Positions 40,839-49,222 of a DNA stretch of 58,767 bases are shown piece by piece. A program made the translations under genes and the position numbers. The notes beneath the pieces were generated by a model that saw nothing but the letters and a program-made list of their open reading frames with translations, ran no database searches and was not told the DNA's origin. This DNA is from an uncultured Oscillospiraceae bacterium (GTDB lineage Bacteria; Bacillota; Clostridia; Oscillospirales; Oscillospiraceae). Within the stretch, counting starts at the first letter, position 1, and every line of letters starts with the position of its first letter. The stretch is from assembly GCA_934646185.1 (NCBI GenBank), contig CAKUEH010000016.1, positions 1-58,767 on the forward strand, given 5' to 3'.

Positions 40839-43610
40839 ATGGGACTGTTTACAAAACTATTCGGCACCCGCTCGGAGCGCGAGGTCAAAAAACTCGAACC
40901 GCAGGTCGAGGCCGTCATGGCGCTTGAGGAGCCGTATAAAAAGCTGACTGACCAGGAACTTCGCGCAAAGACGCAGGAATTCAAGGATCGCTACGCATCC
41001 GGTGAGACGCTCGACGCGCTGCTGCCGGAGGCGTTCGCCGTCTGCCGCGAGGCAGCTGACCGCGTGCTCGGCATGCGCCCGTACCGGGTGCAGGTCGTGG
41101 GCGGCATCGTGCTGCACCAGGGCCGCATCGCCGAAATGAAGACCGGCGAAGGCAAGACGCTCGTCGCCATCCTGCCCGCGTACTTAAACGCGCTGGCCGG
41201 GCGGGGCGTACACATCGTCACGGTCAACGATTATCTTGCAAAGCGCGACTCGGAGTGGATGGGCAAGGTCTATCGCTTCCTGGGCCTGTCCGTCGGCCTC
41301 ATTGTCCACGATCTGACCGGCGAGCAGCGCCGCGCGGCCTACGCCGCCGATATCACCTACGGCACAAACAACGAGCTGGGCTTCGATTACCTGCGCGACA
41401 ACATGGCCATCTACAAGCAGGAGATGGTCCAGCGCGGGCACGCCTTCGCCATCGTCGACGAGGTCGACTCCATCCTCATCGACGAAGCGCGCACCCCGCT
41501 CATCATCTCCGGCAAGGGCGAGGAATCGTCCAAGCTGTATGAAATGGCGGATTATTTCGTCTCCCGCCTGAAAAAGCAGGTCTTCTCCACAACGGACAGC
41601 AAGGAGCTGCAGGATCAGTACGACTGCGATTACATCGTCGACGAAAAGGACCGCTCCGTCTCGCTCACGCAGAAGGGCATTGAAAAGGCCGAGCAGTTTT
41701 TCAACGTGGAAAATCTGGCCGACCCCGAAAACGCCACGCTCTCGCACCACATCAATCAGGCCATGAAGGCAAGAGGTCTCATGAAGCGCGATATCGACTA
41801 CGTCGTCAAGGACGGCGAGGTCATCATCGTCGACGAGTTTACCGGCCGCCTCATGTACGGCCGCCGCTATAACGAGGGTCTGCATCAGGCCATCGAGGCC
41901 AAGGAGGGCGTCAAGGTCGCAAGCGAAAACAAGACGCTCGCCACCATCACGTTCCAGAATTTCTTCCGCCTGTACGACAAGCTCTCCGGCATGACCGGCA
42001 CGGCGCTGACCGAGGAGGAGGAATTCTCCGGCATCTACAGTCTCGACGTCGTCGAGATCCCGACGAACAAGCCCGTCATCCGCATCGACGATCCTGATGT
42101 TGTTTATAAAACCGAGGCGGGAAAATACCGCGCTGTCATCGCGCAGATCAAGGAATGCCACGCCAAGGGCCAGCCGGTGCTGGTCGGCACGATCTCCATT
42201 GAAAAATCGGAGCTTCTTTCCCAGATGCTGAAGCGCGAGGGCATCCCCCACAACGTTCTGAACGCCAAGCACCATGAAAAAGAGGCCGAGATCGTCGCGC
42301 AGGCGGGCCATCTGGGCGCCGTGACCATCGCGACGAACATGGCGGGCCGCGGCACCGATATCATGCTGGGCGGCAACGCTGAATACATGGCGAAAAACGA
42401 GCTGCGCAGGCAGGGCCTGTCCGACGAGCTGATCGCCGAGTCCAATTCCTTCGCCGAGACGGAGGATCCTGAGATCCTGGCCGCCCGCGCGGCCTATACC
42501 GAGGCGTATCAGCGCTTCAAGGTCGAAACAGACAAGCAGGCGGAGCTCGTCCGGCAGGCGGGCGGCCTGTTCATCATCGGCACCGAGCGGCACGAATCGC
42601 GCCGCATCGACAACCAGCTGCGCGGCCGCTCCGGCCGTCAGGGCGACCCCGGCGAGACGCGGTTCTATCTGTCCATGCAGGACGATATCATGCGCCTGTT
42701 CGGCTCCGAGCGCATCATGAACATGATGGAGACGCTCGGCATCGACGAGGATACGCCCATCGACGCCAAGATTCTCTCCGGCGCGATCGAAAACGCGCAG
42801 AAGACCGTCGAGGGCCGCAACTTCCAGTCCAGAAAGAGCGTGCTGGAATACGACGACGTGATGAACGTGCAGCGTAAGATCATCTACGAGCAGCGCCGTC
42901 AGGTGCTCGACGGCGAGGATCTGCAGAAGAATATCCAGTCCATGATGAAGTTCTATGTGGACACGTATGCCGCCAGCGCCTTCGGCGAGCAGCCGCGGCT
43001 GGCCGACAAGCAGCATTTCTTCGAGATGATGACGCACTTCGAGCCCGTCTTCTTCCCCACGGGCACGTGGCTCGTCTCGGACGCGGAGCTGGCCGCGCTC
43101 ACGCGGGAGCAGGCGGAGCAGACGCTCCTGTCTCTCATGCAGCGCGCCTACGCCAAGCGGGAGGAGCAGTTCACGTCCCCCGTCATGCGCGAAATTGAGC
43201 GCGTTGTGACGCTGCGCGTGGTCGATGAATTCTGGATGGATCACATCGACGCCATGGACGATCTGCGGCAGGGCATCCGCCTGCGCGCCTACGCGCAGAC
43301 CGACCCCGTCATCGAGTATAAGCGCGAGGGCTTTGACATGTTCGAGGCCATGAACGACGAGATCAAAGAAGAGATCGTCCGCCGCGTCTTCCTCGTCCGC
43401 ATCAAGACGAACGAGGAGATCAAGCGCCAGCGCGTGGCGAAGGTCACCGGCGAGGGCGCGGGCGGCGACAAGACCGTCAAGCGTCAGCCCGTCGTCAAGA
43501 AGATCAAGGTCGGCCCGAACGACCCGTGCCCGTGCGGCAGCGGCAAGAAATACAAGAAATGCTGCCGCGACAAGGATCTCGCCGCCGAACGCGGCCAGAG
43601 TGCAAATTGA
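40839..43610 (+). CDS. secA: Preprotein translocase ATPase SecA
   Basis: A 923-residue SecA, the motor that pushes unfolded proteins through SecYEG. Walker A MKTGEGKT is near residue 100, DEVDSILIDEA near 208, VTIATNMAGRGTD near 500 and QLRGRSGRQGD near 593. The C-terminal SEC-C zinc motif (NDPCPCGSGKKYKKCC) binds zinc and ribosomes or partners. ATG 40839 follows GAAAGGGTTTTTACC; a TATAAT is present at 40771-40776 without a good -35. pgeF begins three bases after the stop, so the following genes are likely co-transcribed. Confidence 0.98.
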   Translation: MGLFTKLFGTRSEREVKKLEPQVEAVMALEEPYKKLTDQELRAKTQEFKDRYASGETLDALLPEAFAVCREAADRVLGMRPYRVQVVGGIVLHQGRIAEMKTGEGKTLVAILPAYLNALAGRGVHIVTVNDYLAKRDSEWMGKVYRFLGLSVGLIVHDLTGEQRRAAYAADITYGTNNELGFDYLRDNMAIYKQEMVQRGHAFAIVDEVDSILIDEARTPLIISGKGEESSKLYEMADYFVSRLKKQVFSTTDSKELQDQYDCDYIVDEKDRSVSLTQKGIEKAEQFFNVENLADPENATLSHHINQAMKARGLMKRDIDYVVKDGEVIIVDEFTGRLMYGRRYNEGLHQAIEAKEGVKVASENKTLATITFQNFFRLYDKLSGMTGTALTEEEEFSGIYSLDVVEIPTNKPVIRIDDPDVVYKTEAGKYRAVIAQIKECHAKGQPVLVGTISIEKSELLSQMLKREGIPHNVLNAKHHEKEAEIVAQAGHLGAVTIATNMAGRGTDIMLGGNAEYMAKNELRRQGLSDELIAESNSFAETEDPEILAARAAYTEAYQRFKVETDKQAELVRQAGGLFIIGTERHESRRIDNQLRGRSGRQGDPGETRFYLSMQDDIMRLFGSERIMNMMETLGIDEDTPIDAKILSGAIENAQKTVEGRNFQSRKSVLEYDDVMNVQRKIIYEQRRQVLDGEDLQKNIQSMMKFYVDTYAASAFGEQPRLADKQHFFEMMTHFEPVFFPTGTWLVSDAELAALTREQAEQTLLSLMQRAYAKREEQFTSPVMREIERVVTLRVVDEFWMDHIDAMDDLRQGIRLRAYAQTDPVIEYKREGFDMFEAMNDEIKEEIVRRVFLVRIKTNEEIKRQRVAKVTGEGAGGDKTVKRQPVVKKIKVGPNDPCPCGSGKKYKKCCRDKDLAAERGQSAN

Positions 43611-43613
43611 GCC

Positions 43614-44420
43614 ATGTTTCACACCATTCAACACGGAACACTTGAATATCTGACCGCCGACGCGCTCCGCGGGAGCGTCCACTGCTTCTCCACGCGCCTT
43701 GGCGGCGTGAGCGAGGGGGCGCTGGCCTCCCTCAATCTCGGCACGCATCGGGGAGACAGGCCGGAGCATGTGCGCGAAAATTACCGCATTCTCGGCGCAG
43801 CCGTGGGCTTTTCGCCGGAGGAGACGGTCTTTACCCGGCAGGAGCACACCGATCTTCTGCTGCGCGTCGGCAAACGGGACTGCGGCACGGGACTGAACCG
43901 CGAGCAGACCGCCGTCTGCGACGGGATCCTGACCGACGAGCCCGGCGTGGCGCTCGTCTGCTTCGGCGCGGACTGCACGACAATCCTGCTCTTTGACCCC
44001 GTCCGGCAGGCCATCGCCGCCGTCCACGCCGGGTGGCGCGGGACGGCGCAGGGCATCGCGTACAAGGCCGTTCTGCGCATGCAGACGGAATTCGGCTGCA
44101 TGCCGGAGCACATCCACGCGGCCATCGGCCCGTGCATCGGCCGCTGCTGCTTTGAGGTCGGGCCGGAGGTGCCGGAGGCCATGCGGCGCTCGCTCGGCCC
44201 GGACGCGGAGGCAGCCATCGAGCCGCACGGTGAAAAGGCGCACGTCGATCTGAAGCGCCTGAACCGCATCTGGCTGGAAAAGGCGGGCGTACAGGTGATC
44301 GATATCTGCCCGGACTGCACGAAATGCCAGCCGGACCGCTTCTGGTCGCACCGCGTGACCGGCGGGAACCGCGGCTCGCAGGCCGCCGTCATCAGGCTGA
44401 AGGGAGGCGCGGCAATATGA
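43614..44420 (+). CDS. pgeF: Peptidoglycan editing factor PgeF (laccase-domain, YlmD type)
   Basis: A 268-residue protein of the DUF152/multi-copper polyphenol oxidase laccase fold. PgeF removes wrongly incorporated amino acids from UDP-MurNAc (L-Ser for L-Ala), and relatives act as purine nucleoside phosphorylase or adenosine deaminase-type enzymes. The metal site is complete: FSTRLGGVS near 25, FGADCTTI near 118, VHAGWRGT near 136 and IGPCIGRCC near 166. ATG 43614 comes right after secA, with a weak site in secA coding sequence. It overlaps the next gene by four bases. Confidence 0.9.
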   Translation: MFHTIQHGTLEYLTADALRGSVHCFSTRLGGVSEGALASLNLGTHRGDRPEHVRENYRILGAAVGFSPEETVFTRQEHTDLLLRVGKRDCGTGLNREQTAVCDGILTDEPGVALVCFGADCTTILLFDPVRQAIAAVHAGWRGTAQGIAYKAVLRMQTEFGCMPEHIHAAIGPCIGRCCFEVGPEVPEAMRRSLGPDAEAAIEPHGEKAHVDLKRLNRIWLEKAGVQVIDICPDCTKCQPDRFWSHRVTGGNRGSQAAVIRLKGGAAI

Positions 44421-46036
44421 AACGGAGGCTCCTGATCCTTACGATATTCGCGCTGTGTCTGGCGCTTCTTTGCGGCTGCACGACGCTCGCGACGAGCGAA
44501 TGGATGCAGACGCTTTTCCCCGTCGGCGACGAGGCCGTCGCCGCGCAGCAGACCGGCTCGGTCGACGGCTCGGAGAACAAGCAGGAGGTCAAGCAGGTCG
44601 TCACCGAGACGTTTACCGCGCTCGATTCCTTCGGTCTTGCCTATCAGCCGGATTACGGCCTGCAGCCCTATAACTGTCAGAGTCTCAACAACCGCATCAT
44701 CTTCTCCTTCCTCTATGAGCCGCTGTTCGCCGTGACGAACAGCTACGAGGCGGAGCCCATTCTGGCCGAGAATTATTTCGTCACCGACGACGGCCGGACG
44801 ACGACTGTAAAGCTCCGCTCCGGCGTGACCTTCCACGACGGGAGCCCCCTCACGGCGGCGGACGCGGCGTATTCCGTCGAATCCGCCGCAGGCTCGGAAT
44901 ATTACGGCTCGCGCCTGCGCTTCATCGTCTCCGCCGAGGCGCAGGACGATCTGACGCTCGTGTTCTCGACGAGCGAGGCATATGAATGCCTGCCGCTGCT
45001 GCTGGACATTCCCATTATCAAATCCGGTACAAAGGACGAGGTCAGCCCTCCGGGCACAGGCCCGTATGAATTTGCGGAGACGAAGCTCACGCGCTGCAAA
45101 AACTGGTGGCGCGACACGAAGCCGCTGGTCGACTTTGACGAGATCGCGCTGACCGTCTCGTCCACGGCCGCCGACGTGCGCGACAATTTTGAGTATCAGA
45201 AGGTCAACATGGTCCTGACGGACCCCAACTCCTCCGCGTTCGCGGGCTTCCACAACGACTATGAGCTGTGGAACGAGGAGACGACCATCATGCAGTACAT
45301 CGGCTACAACATGAACTCGTCCGTCTTCTCCAACTACGGTCTGCGCGGCGCGATCACCTTCGCCATCGACCGCGAGCAGCTGGTCGAGCAGACGCTGGGC
45401 GGCTTTGCCGTGGCGTCGACGCTGCCGTGCTCGCCAAACTCCCGGTATTACGATGTGAAGCTGGCAAACAGCTTCGCGTATGACACGGGCTCGTATTCCG
45501 ACCAGCTCGCCAGCGCCTCCGTCGAGGATGCGACAGGCGACGGCATTCTCGACCTTTACGTCCCCTCCAAGGGTTATTCCGTCCCGGTCGAGGGTACGAT
45601 GATCGTCTGCTCGTCGAGCTACATCCGCGTGCAGGCGGCCACGGAGGTCGCGAAAATGCTCAATTCCCTGGGCTTCAACATCACGGTCAAGTCGATGGAA
45701 TACACCGAGTACAAGCAGGCGCTTTTGCAGGGAAATTTCGATCTGTATTACGGCGAGGTGCGCCTGTCCCCGAATTTCGATCTTTCGCCGTTCTTCGGCG
45801 CGACCGGCACGCTCAACTACGGCGATCTGTCCGACAGCACGATGATGAATCTGTGCAGCATGGCGCTTGTCAACAGCGGCAACACGTATAATCTCTATAA
45901 GCGCGTGTGCGAGCGCGGGTACATCACCCCCATCCTCTTCAAGAGCTACGCGCTCTACACCACGCGCGGCGCCGTCACGGAGCCGGCACGCTACATCGAC
46001 TGGTTCCTGCCGTATACGGCGCAGACGGAAGAATAA
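44417..46036 (+). CDS. Lipoprotein, ABC-type peptide/oligosaccharide solute-binding protein family 5
   Basis: A 539-residue exported lipoprotein. The signal peptide ends in the lipobox LLCGC (Cys about residue 20). The mature part matches the DppA/OppA-type solute-binding family 5 fold: LYEPLFAV, LRSGVTFHDGSPLTAADAAYS, IKSGTKDEVSPPGTGPYEF and GAITFAIDREQLVEQT. It would bind a peptide or other small ligand at the cell surface. No permease or ATPase genes lie beside it, so the partner transporter must be elsewhere, or the protein works as a sensor. ATG 44417 has GGGAGGCGCGGCAAT and overlaps the pgeF stop. Confidence 0.88.
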   Translation: MKRRLLILTIFALCLALLCGCTTLATSEWMQTLFPVGDEAVAAQQTGSVDGSENKQEVKQVVTETFTALDSFGLAYQPDYGLQPYNCQSLNNRIIFSFLYEPLFAVTNSYEAEPILAENYFVTDDGRTTTVKLRSGVTFHDGSPLTAADAAYSVESAAGSEYYGSRLRFIVSAEAQDDLTLVFSTSEAYECLPLLLDIPIIKSGTKDEVSPPGTGPYEFAETKLTRCKNWWRDTKPLVDFDEIALTVSSTAADVRDNFEYQKVNMVLTDPNSSAFAGFHNDYELWNEETTIMQYIGYNMNSSVFSNYGLRGAITFAIDREQLVEQTLGGFAVASTLPCSPNSRYYDVKLANSFAYDTGSYSDQLASASVEDATGDGILDLYVPSKGYSVPVEGTMIVCSSSYIRVQAATEVAKMLNSLGFNITVKSMEYTEYKQALLQGNFDLYYGEVRLSPNFDLSPFFGATGTLNYGDLSDSTMMNLCSMALVNSGNTYNLYKRVCERGYITPILFKSYALYTTRGAVTEPARYIDWFLPYTAQTEE

Positions 46037-46060
46037 CAAAACACGCGGGAGGATACGCCC

Positions 46061-47062
46061 ATGAAACGAATCCTGATGATCGGCACCGGCGGGACCATTG
46101 CGTCCGGGAAAACGGCGGAGGGCCTCATGCCGGAGCTGACAAGCGAGCAGCTTCTCTCGTTCGTCCCGGCGGTCTCGGCGCTGTGCCGGGCCGAGTGCCT
46201 GCAGCTTCTGTCGCTGGACAGCACAAATCTGGCCCCATCGCACTGGCTTCTGATCGCGAAGGCCATCCGCGAGCGGTATGACCGCTACGACGGCTTTGTC
46301 GTCAGCCACGGCACGGACACCATGGCCTATACCGCGGCGGCGCTCAGCTATCTTATCCAGGGCGCGCGCAAGCCCATCATCCTCACCGGCGCGCAGAAGC
46401 CCATCAGCTTTGACTCGACCGACTCCAAGGTCAATCTGACCGACGCGTTTTTGTGCGCGTGCAGCGATACGCTGCACGGCGTCATGATCGTGTTCAACGG
46501 CAAGGTCATTCAGGGCACCCGCGCCTGCAAAACGCGCACGAAGAGCTATGAGGCCTTTTCCAGCATCAATTACCCGTATCTGGCCGTTCTGCAGGACGGC
46601 TGCATTCTGCAGTATATTGAAAACGCCTGCCTGCCCGAGCCGGTCTTCTATGACGCGCTCGACGAGCGCGTCGCGCTGCTGAAGCTCATCCCCGGCGCAC
46701 GGGCGGAGCTCGCGGGCTGGATGCTCCGGCACAACGACGCGCTGATATTGGAGAGCTTCGGCGTGGGCGGGATCCCGTCGTATGACGGAAACGACTTCCT
46801 GTCCGTGCTGGAGGCGGGCATTCAGGGCGGCAAGACCGTCGTTCTGACCACGCAGGTGCAGAACGAGGGCAGCAATGTCGGCGTCTATCAGGTCGGGCAC
46901 AAGATCCGCGAATGCCCGCAGGTGCTCGAGGCGTTCGACATGACGACCGAGGCCATCACGGGAAAGCTCATGTGGATCCTCGGCCAGACCAAAGACCCCG
47001 CCCGGATTCACCGCCTGTTCTACACCCCGGTCGCGAACGACATTTTGAATTATCACACATAA
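46061..47062 (+). CDS. ansA: Type I L-asparaginase
   Basis: A 333-residue cytoplasmic asparaginase. The first threonine motif GTGGTIAS is at residues 8-15, the second HGTDT at about 84-88, and TGAQKPI is near 109. Together they form the catalytic site that hydrolyses asparagine to aspartate and ammonia. The family includes AnsA (type I, cytoplasmic) and Glu-tRNA amidotransferase D-like proteins; no signal peptide supports type I. ATG 46061 has GGGAGGATACGCCC. Last gene of the secA run, followed by a bidirectional terminator. Confidence 0.94.
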   Translation: MKRILMIGTGGTIASGKTAEGLMPELTSEQLLSFVPAVSALCRAECLQLLSLDSTNLAPSHWLLIAKAIRERYDRYDGFVVSHGTDTMAYTAAALSYLIQGARKPIILTGAQKPISFDSTDSKVNLTDAFLCACSDTLHGVMIVFNGKVIQGTRACKTRTKSYEAFSSINYPYLAVLQDGCILQYIENACLPEPVFYDALDERVALLKLIPGARAELAGWMLRHNDALILESFGVGGIPSYDGNDFLSVLEAGIQGGKTVVLTTQVQNEGSNVGVYQVGHKIRECPQVLEAFDMTTEAITGKLMWILGQTKDPARIHRLFYTPVANDILNYHT

Positions 47063-47107
47063 AAAACCCGCCCGGCGGGCCGCAGGATACGGCGCGCCGG
47101 GCGGGTT
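47061..47107. terminator. Bidirectional terminator after ansA
   Basis: The stem AACCCGCCCGGCG/CGCCGGGCGGGTT with a GC-rich loop. The minus strand ends in TTTTTT (47061-47066), while the plus strand has a weak T tail. It serves ansA and the convergent GDPD gene. Confidence 0.8.
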
Positions 47108-47124
47108 CTGTCTGTGCAAATCGG

Positions 47125-47158
47125 CTTACGCGCAGCCCGCCTTTGGGCTGCGCGTAAG
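47125..47158. repeat. Perfect 14-bp palindrome without U tract
   Basis: CTTACGCGCAGCCC pairs with GGGCTGCGCGTAAG around GCCTTT. No T run follows on either strand. Apart from the terminator and this palindrome, the 337-base gap 47063-47399 shows no gene; 47159-47399 contains nothing I can name. Confidence 0.7.
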
Positions 47159-47399
47159 GAAAACAGGATGGAAAAATGAAGATTCGGAGGAGGACAGCGA
47201 TTGTCACGCGCACGCCCGTCGGCTTATCCGCAGATCTTTCCGCGGCATCGGGCGGCGCATCGCCGGATGGTCAAAACGTACAAAAGAGATCCGGCCGGTT
47301 TGCATCTCTTTTATGCTTTTACTATAAAGGAAGAATTTGAACAGGATTTCACGAACCGGTAAAGAAACTGTGAACAGTTTCTGCCCGGCCCGGGCGGCC

Positions 47400-48224
47400 T
47401 CACGCCTCCGGGTCGAAGCGCTCGAAGATCGGGATGCTGCCGTCGGCCTCGCAGGCGAGCATGTCTTCCTTTGCACGGATCGTCCAGCTGACCTCCTGCG
47501 CGCCCCAGACGCGGACGCACGAGCGCAGGCAGTAGCCTTTGCGGTCTTCGAATTTATACGCGATGAAATCCGGGACGGTCAGGAAGTTCAAAAGCAGATT
47601 GCCCGCGATGAAGCGTTTGTACCACGGCAGGCCCGCCTTGTCCTTCTCAAAATTCATGGACAGCTGCCCGCGGCAGATCGCGGGGCGGAGCTTTTTCACG
47701 TCGATGAGCGCGAAGGGGTCGAACGACTCGATGCAGAATTCGCCCTCGTAGCTGTCCAGCCGCTCGCAGACGGCTTTGGCCAGCGCCATGTGATTGCCGC
47801 GCGCGGTCTTGAGCTCGATAATAAGCGGCGTTTCGTGTTCGAACAGGGCGAGGACTTCGTCGAAGGTCGGGATCCGCTCGTCCGTGCCCTCGAGCCGGAG
47901 CTGCTTCAGTTCGTCCAGCGTCAGATCCTCGATCTCGCCCTCGACATTCGCGCAGCGTCGCAGATCGGAGTCGTGGAAGACGGCAAGCGTGCCGTCCTTC
48001 AGAAGATGCACGTCCAGCTCCGCGCCGAAGCCGCGCTCGATGGCCCGGCGGAAGGCGGGCAGGGAGTTTTCGGGCACGACGGGCTTGTCATGATAGCCGC
48101 GGTGCGCGTAGCGGTACTTTTTAAGGATCTCCCACTTCGGATGTCCCTTCCGGCACCGCAGCGCCAGCGTAAACAGCAGATCGAGCGCCAGAAGCACGAT
48201 CAGAATGATACAGATTGTCAGCAT
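47400..48224 (-). CDS. Glycerophosphodiester phosphodiesterase family protein
   Basis: A 274-residue protein with a hydrophobic N-terminus (about residues 3-20, TICIILIVLLALDLLFTLAL), probably a membrane anchor. The GDPD barrel motifs are present: AHRGYH (near residue 41), ENSLPAF, AELDVHLLKDGTLAVFHD (near 71-88) and IELKT near 136. Such enzymes cleave glycerophosphodiesters to glycerol-3-phosphate, or related lipids outside the cell. ATG 48224 (after GAAAGAAGTCTGTAACC) is chosen; a start at 48287 would enter the intergenic repeat region. Transcribed towards ansA, single gene. Confidence 0.88.
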   Translation of the reverse strand: MLTICIILIVLLALDLLFTLALRCRKGHPKWEILKKYRYAHRGYHDKPVVPENSLPAFRRAIERGFGAELDVHLLKDGTLAVFHDSDLRRCANVEGEIEDLTLDELKQLRLEGTDERIPTFDEVLALFEHETPLIIELKTARGNHMALAKAVCERLDSYEGEFCIESFDPFALIDVKKLRPAICRGQLSMNFEKDKAGLPWYKRFIAGNLLLNFLTVPDFIAYKFEDRKGYCLRSCVRVWGAQEVSWTIRAKEDMLACEADGSIPIFERFDPEA

Positions 48225-48278
48225 GGTTACAGACTTCTTTCTTGCTATATTTAAGATAGGCTTGAGCAGCACTGAAAC

Positions 48279-48595
48279 CCAAAACACAAACCAGCGAAGC
48301 GTCTGTGTTTTGGAAAGGAGGAAACGGGCTCAGAGGATAAGAGACGCCGCACATAGCGGCGGCTCGTTCCGTCGAGGCCACCCCCAAAACATAAACCAGC
48401 GAAGCGTTTATGTTTTGGAAAGGAGGAAACGGGCTCAGAGGATAAGAGACGCCGCACATAGCGGCGGCTCGTTCCGTCGCGGCCACCCCCAAAACATAAA
48501 CCAGCGAAGCGTTTATGTTTTGGAAAGGAGGAAACGGGCTCAGAGGATAAGAGACGTCGCACATAGCGGCGGCTCGTTCCGTCGAGGCCGTTTCC
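48279..48595. repeat. Three tandem 105-bp structured modules
   Basis: Copies begin at 48279, 48384 and 48489, exactly 105 bases apart. Each has hairpin A (CCAAAACATAAAC/GTTTATGTTTTGG around CAGCGAAGC), a purine linker, GAGGATAAGAG, a small hairpin (GCCGC-ACATA-GCGGC) and CTCGTTCCG. In copy 1 a T-A pair in hairpin A is replaced by C-G (48287/48305). Only copy 3 keeps the full outer stem GGAAACGG/CCGTTTCC (48530-48537/48588-48595). No spacers, so not CRISPR. The unit length is a multiple of three, so several frames stay open, but I see no real gene. Confidence 0.85.
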
Positions 48596-48671
48596 GACGC
48601 GCCTCCGGCGGCCCAGTCTTTTCCGTCTTGTGTTCAGAATTTGCATGGTGTATGGATTTGCCGCAGCCCCC

Positions 48672-48888
48672 AAAGCCTCCCCTTGCCACGCCCCGCGCGG
48701 TAAGGGGAGGTGGCATTTTCGAAGAAAATGACGGAGGGGATTTGTTACAAATATCAGAGTGTTCCTAACTTTGCGGCATTCGAATCCCCTCAGGCGCTTC
48801 GCGCCAGCGTCCCTACCCCTTTTGGCCCTATGGGCCATTTCCCCCTGATAGGGGGAATCGGCCCCTTGAGCCCAAGGAGGAGCCTTTT
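48672..48888. repeat. Composite AAAGGCTCCCC-family repeat
   Basis: Starts AAAGCCTCCCCTTG and ends GGAGGAGCCTTTT. Inside are ATTTTC/GAAAAT, CTCAGGCGC...GCGCCAG and TTTCCCCCT/AGGGGGAA, the last matching the repeat at 17524-17620. Its text GGCATTCGAATCCCCTC looks like a T arm but no tRNA forms. Confidence 0.75.
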
Positions 48889-48933
48889 GGTGCGTCAGAA
48901 ATTTTGAGCTGTTACAAATCTCGCGGGAAAAGT

Positions 48934-49003
48934 CCAGAAAAACCGAAGGGGTTTTTCTGGTCGGTTCAAGGGGGCTCCGGGGGGGAAATCGAAATCCCCC
49001 CGG
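48934..49003. repeat. Two further strong hairpins
   Basis: CCAGAAAAACC/GGTTTTTCTGG with loop GAAGG (48934-48960), then CCGGGGGG/TCCCCCCGG-type stem (48977-49003). They precede the fourth copy of the structured module and may be part of the same larger element. Confidence 0.7.
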
Positions 49004-49007
49004 GCCT

Positions 49008-49113
49008 CAAATTGCAAACCAGCGCAGCGTTTGCAATTTGAAGAGGAAGAACCGGACTCAAAGGATAAGAGCCTCCGCGATTAGCGGGGACTCGTTCCGG
49101 CGAGGCCGGTTCT
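49008..49113. repeat. Diverged fourth copy of the 105-bp structured module
   Basis: Hairpin A here is CAAATTGCAAAC/GTTTGCAATTTG around CAGCGCAGC (49008-49040). The purine linker, AAAGGATAAGAG, hairpin CCGC-GATTA-GCGG and CTCGTTCCGGCGAGGCC follow in the same order as in the tandem copies. The outer stem is AGAACCGG/CCGGTTCT (49048-49055/49106-49113), different in sequence but equivalent in place to that of copy 3. Confidence 0.8.
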
Positions 49114-49125
49114 GACGAGCCTGCG

Positions 49126-49151
49126 TTTTCTTTTGGAGAAGCAAAAGAAAA
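49126..49151. repeat. Perfect hairpin TTTTCTTTTG/CAAAAGAAAA
   Basis: A 10-bp perfect stem with six-base loop GAGAAG directly follows the fourth module. On the minus strand it also stands downstream of the MFS gene and could end its transcript, although the flanking T run is within the stem. The remaining 49152-49222 holds nothing recognised. Confidence 0.6.
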
Positions 49152-49222
49152 TGCTGAGCAGCAGTCGCAGATTTTATACGGTCTTACAGCCTTCCGCCAG
49201 ACTCACCACTTGCGGTCAACAC

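Noticed and set aside
41184..44351. Minus-strand open frame of over 1000 codons opposite secA and pgeF
   Set aside because: It mirrors the codon pattern of the GC-rich plus-strand genes, has no ribosome site or known domain, and lies wholly across conserved secA and pgeF.
43781..47119. Minus-strand open frame of about 1100 codons opposite pgeF, the lipoprotein and ansA
   Set aside because: Same reason: a shadow frame in high-GC DNA, rich in Arg, Ala and Asp without domain signal.
48121..48564. Minus-strand 147-codon frame with a 35-residue repeat
   Set aside because: It exists only because the structured module is 105 bp, a multiple of three; other frames stay open too, and there is no ribosome site.
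48279..48595. CRISPR array
   Set aside because: Units are contiguous and near-identical with no spacers, and are too long for CRISPR repeats.
48770..48810. tRNA T-arm-like text GCATTCGAATCCCC in several repeats
   Set aside because: No acceptor, D or anticodon arm can be formed; the text belongs to the AAAGGCTCCCC repeat family.
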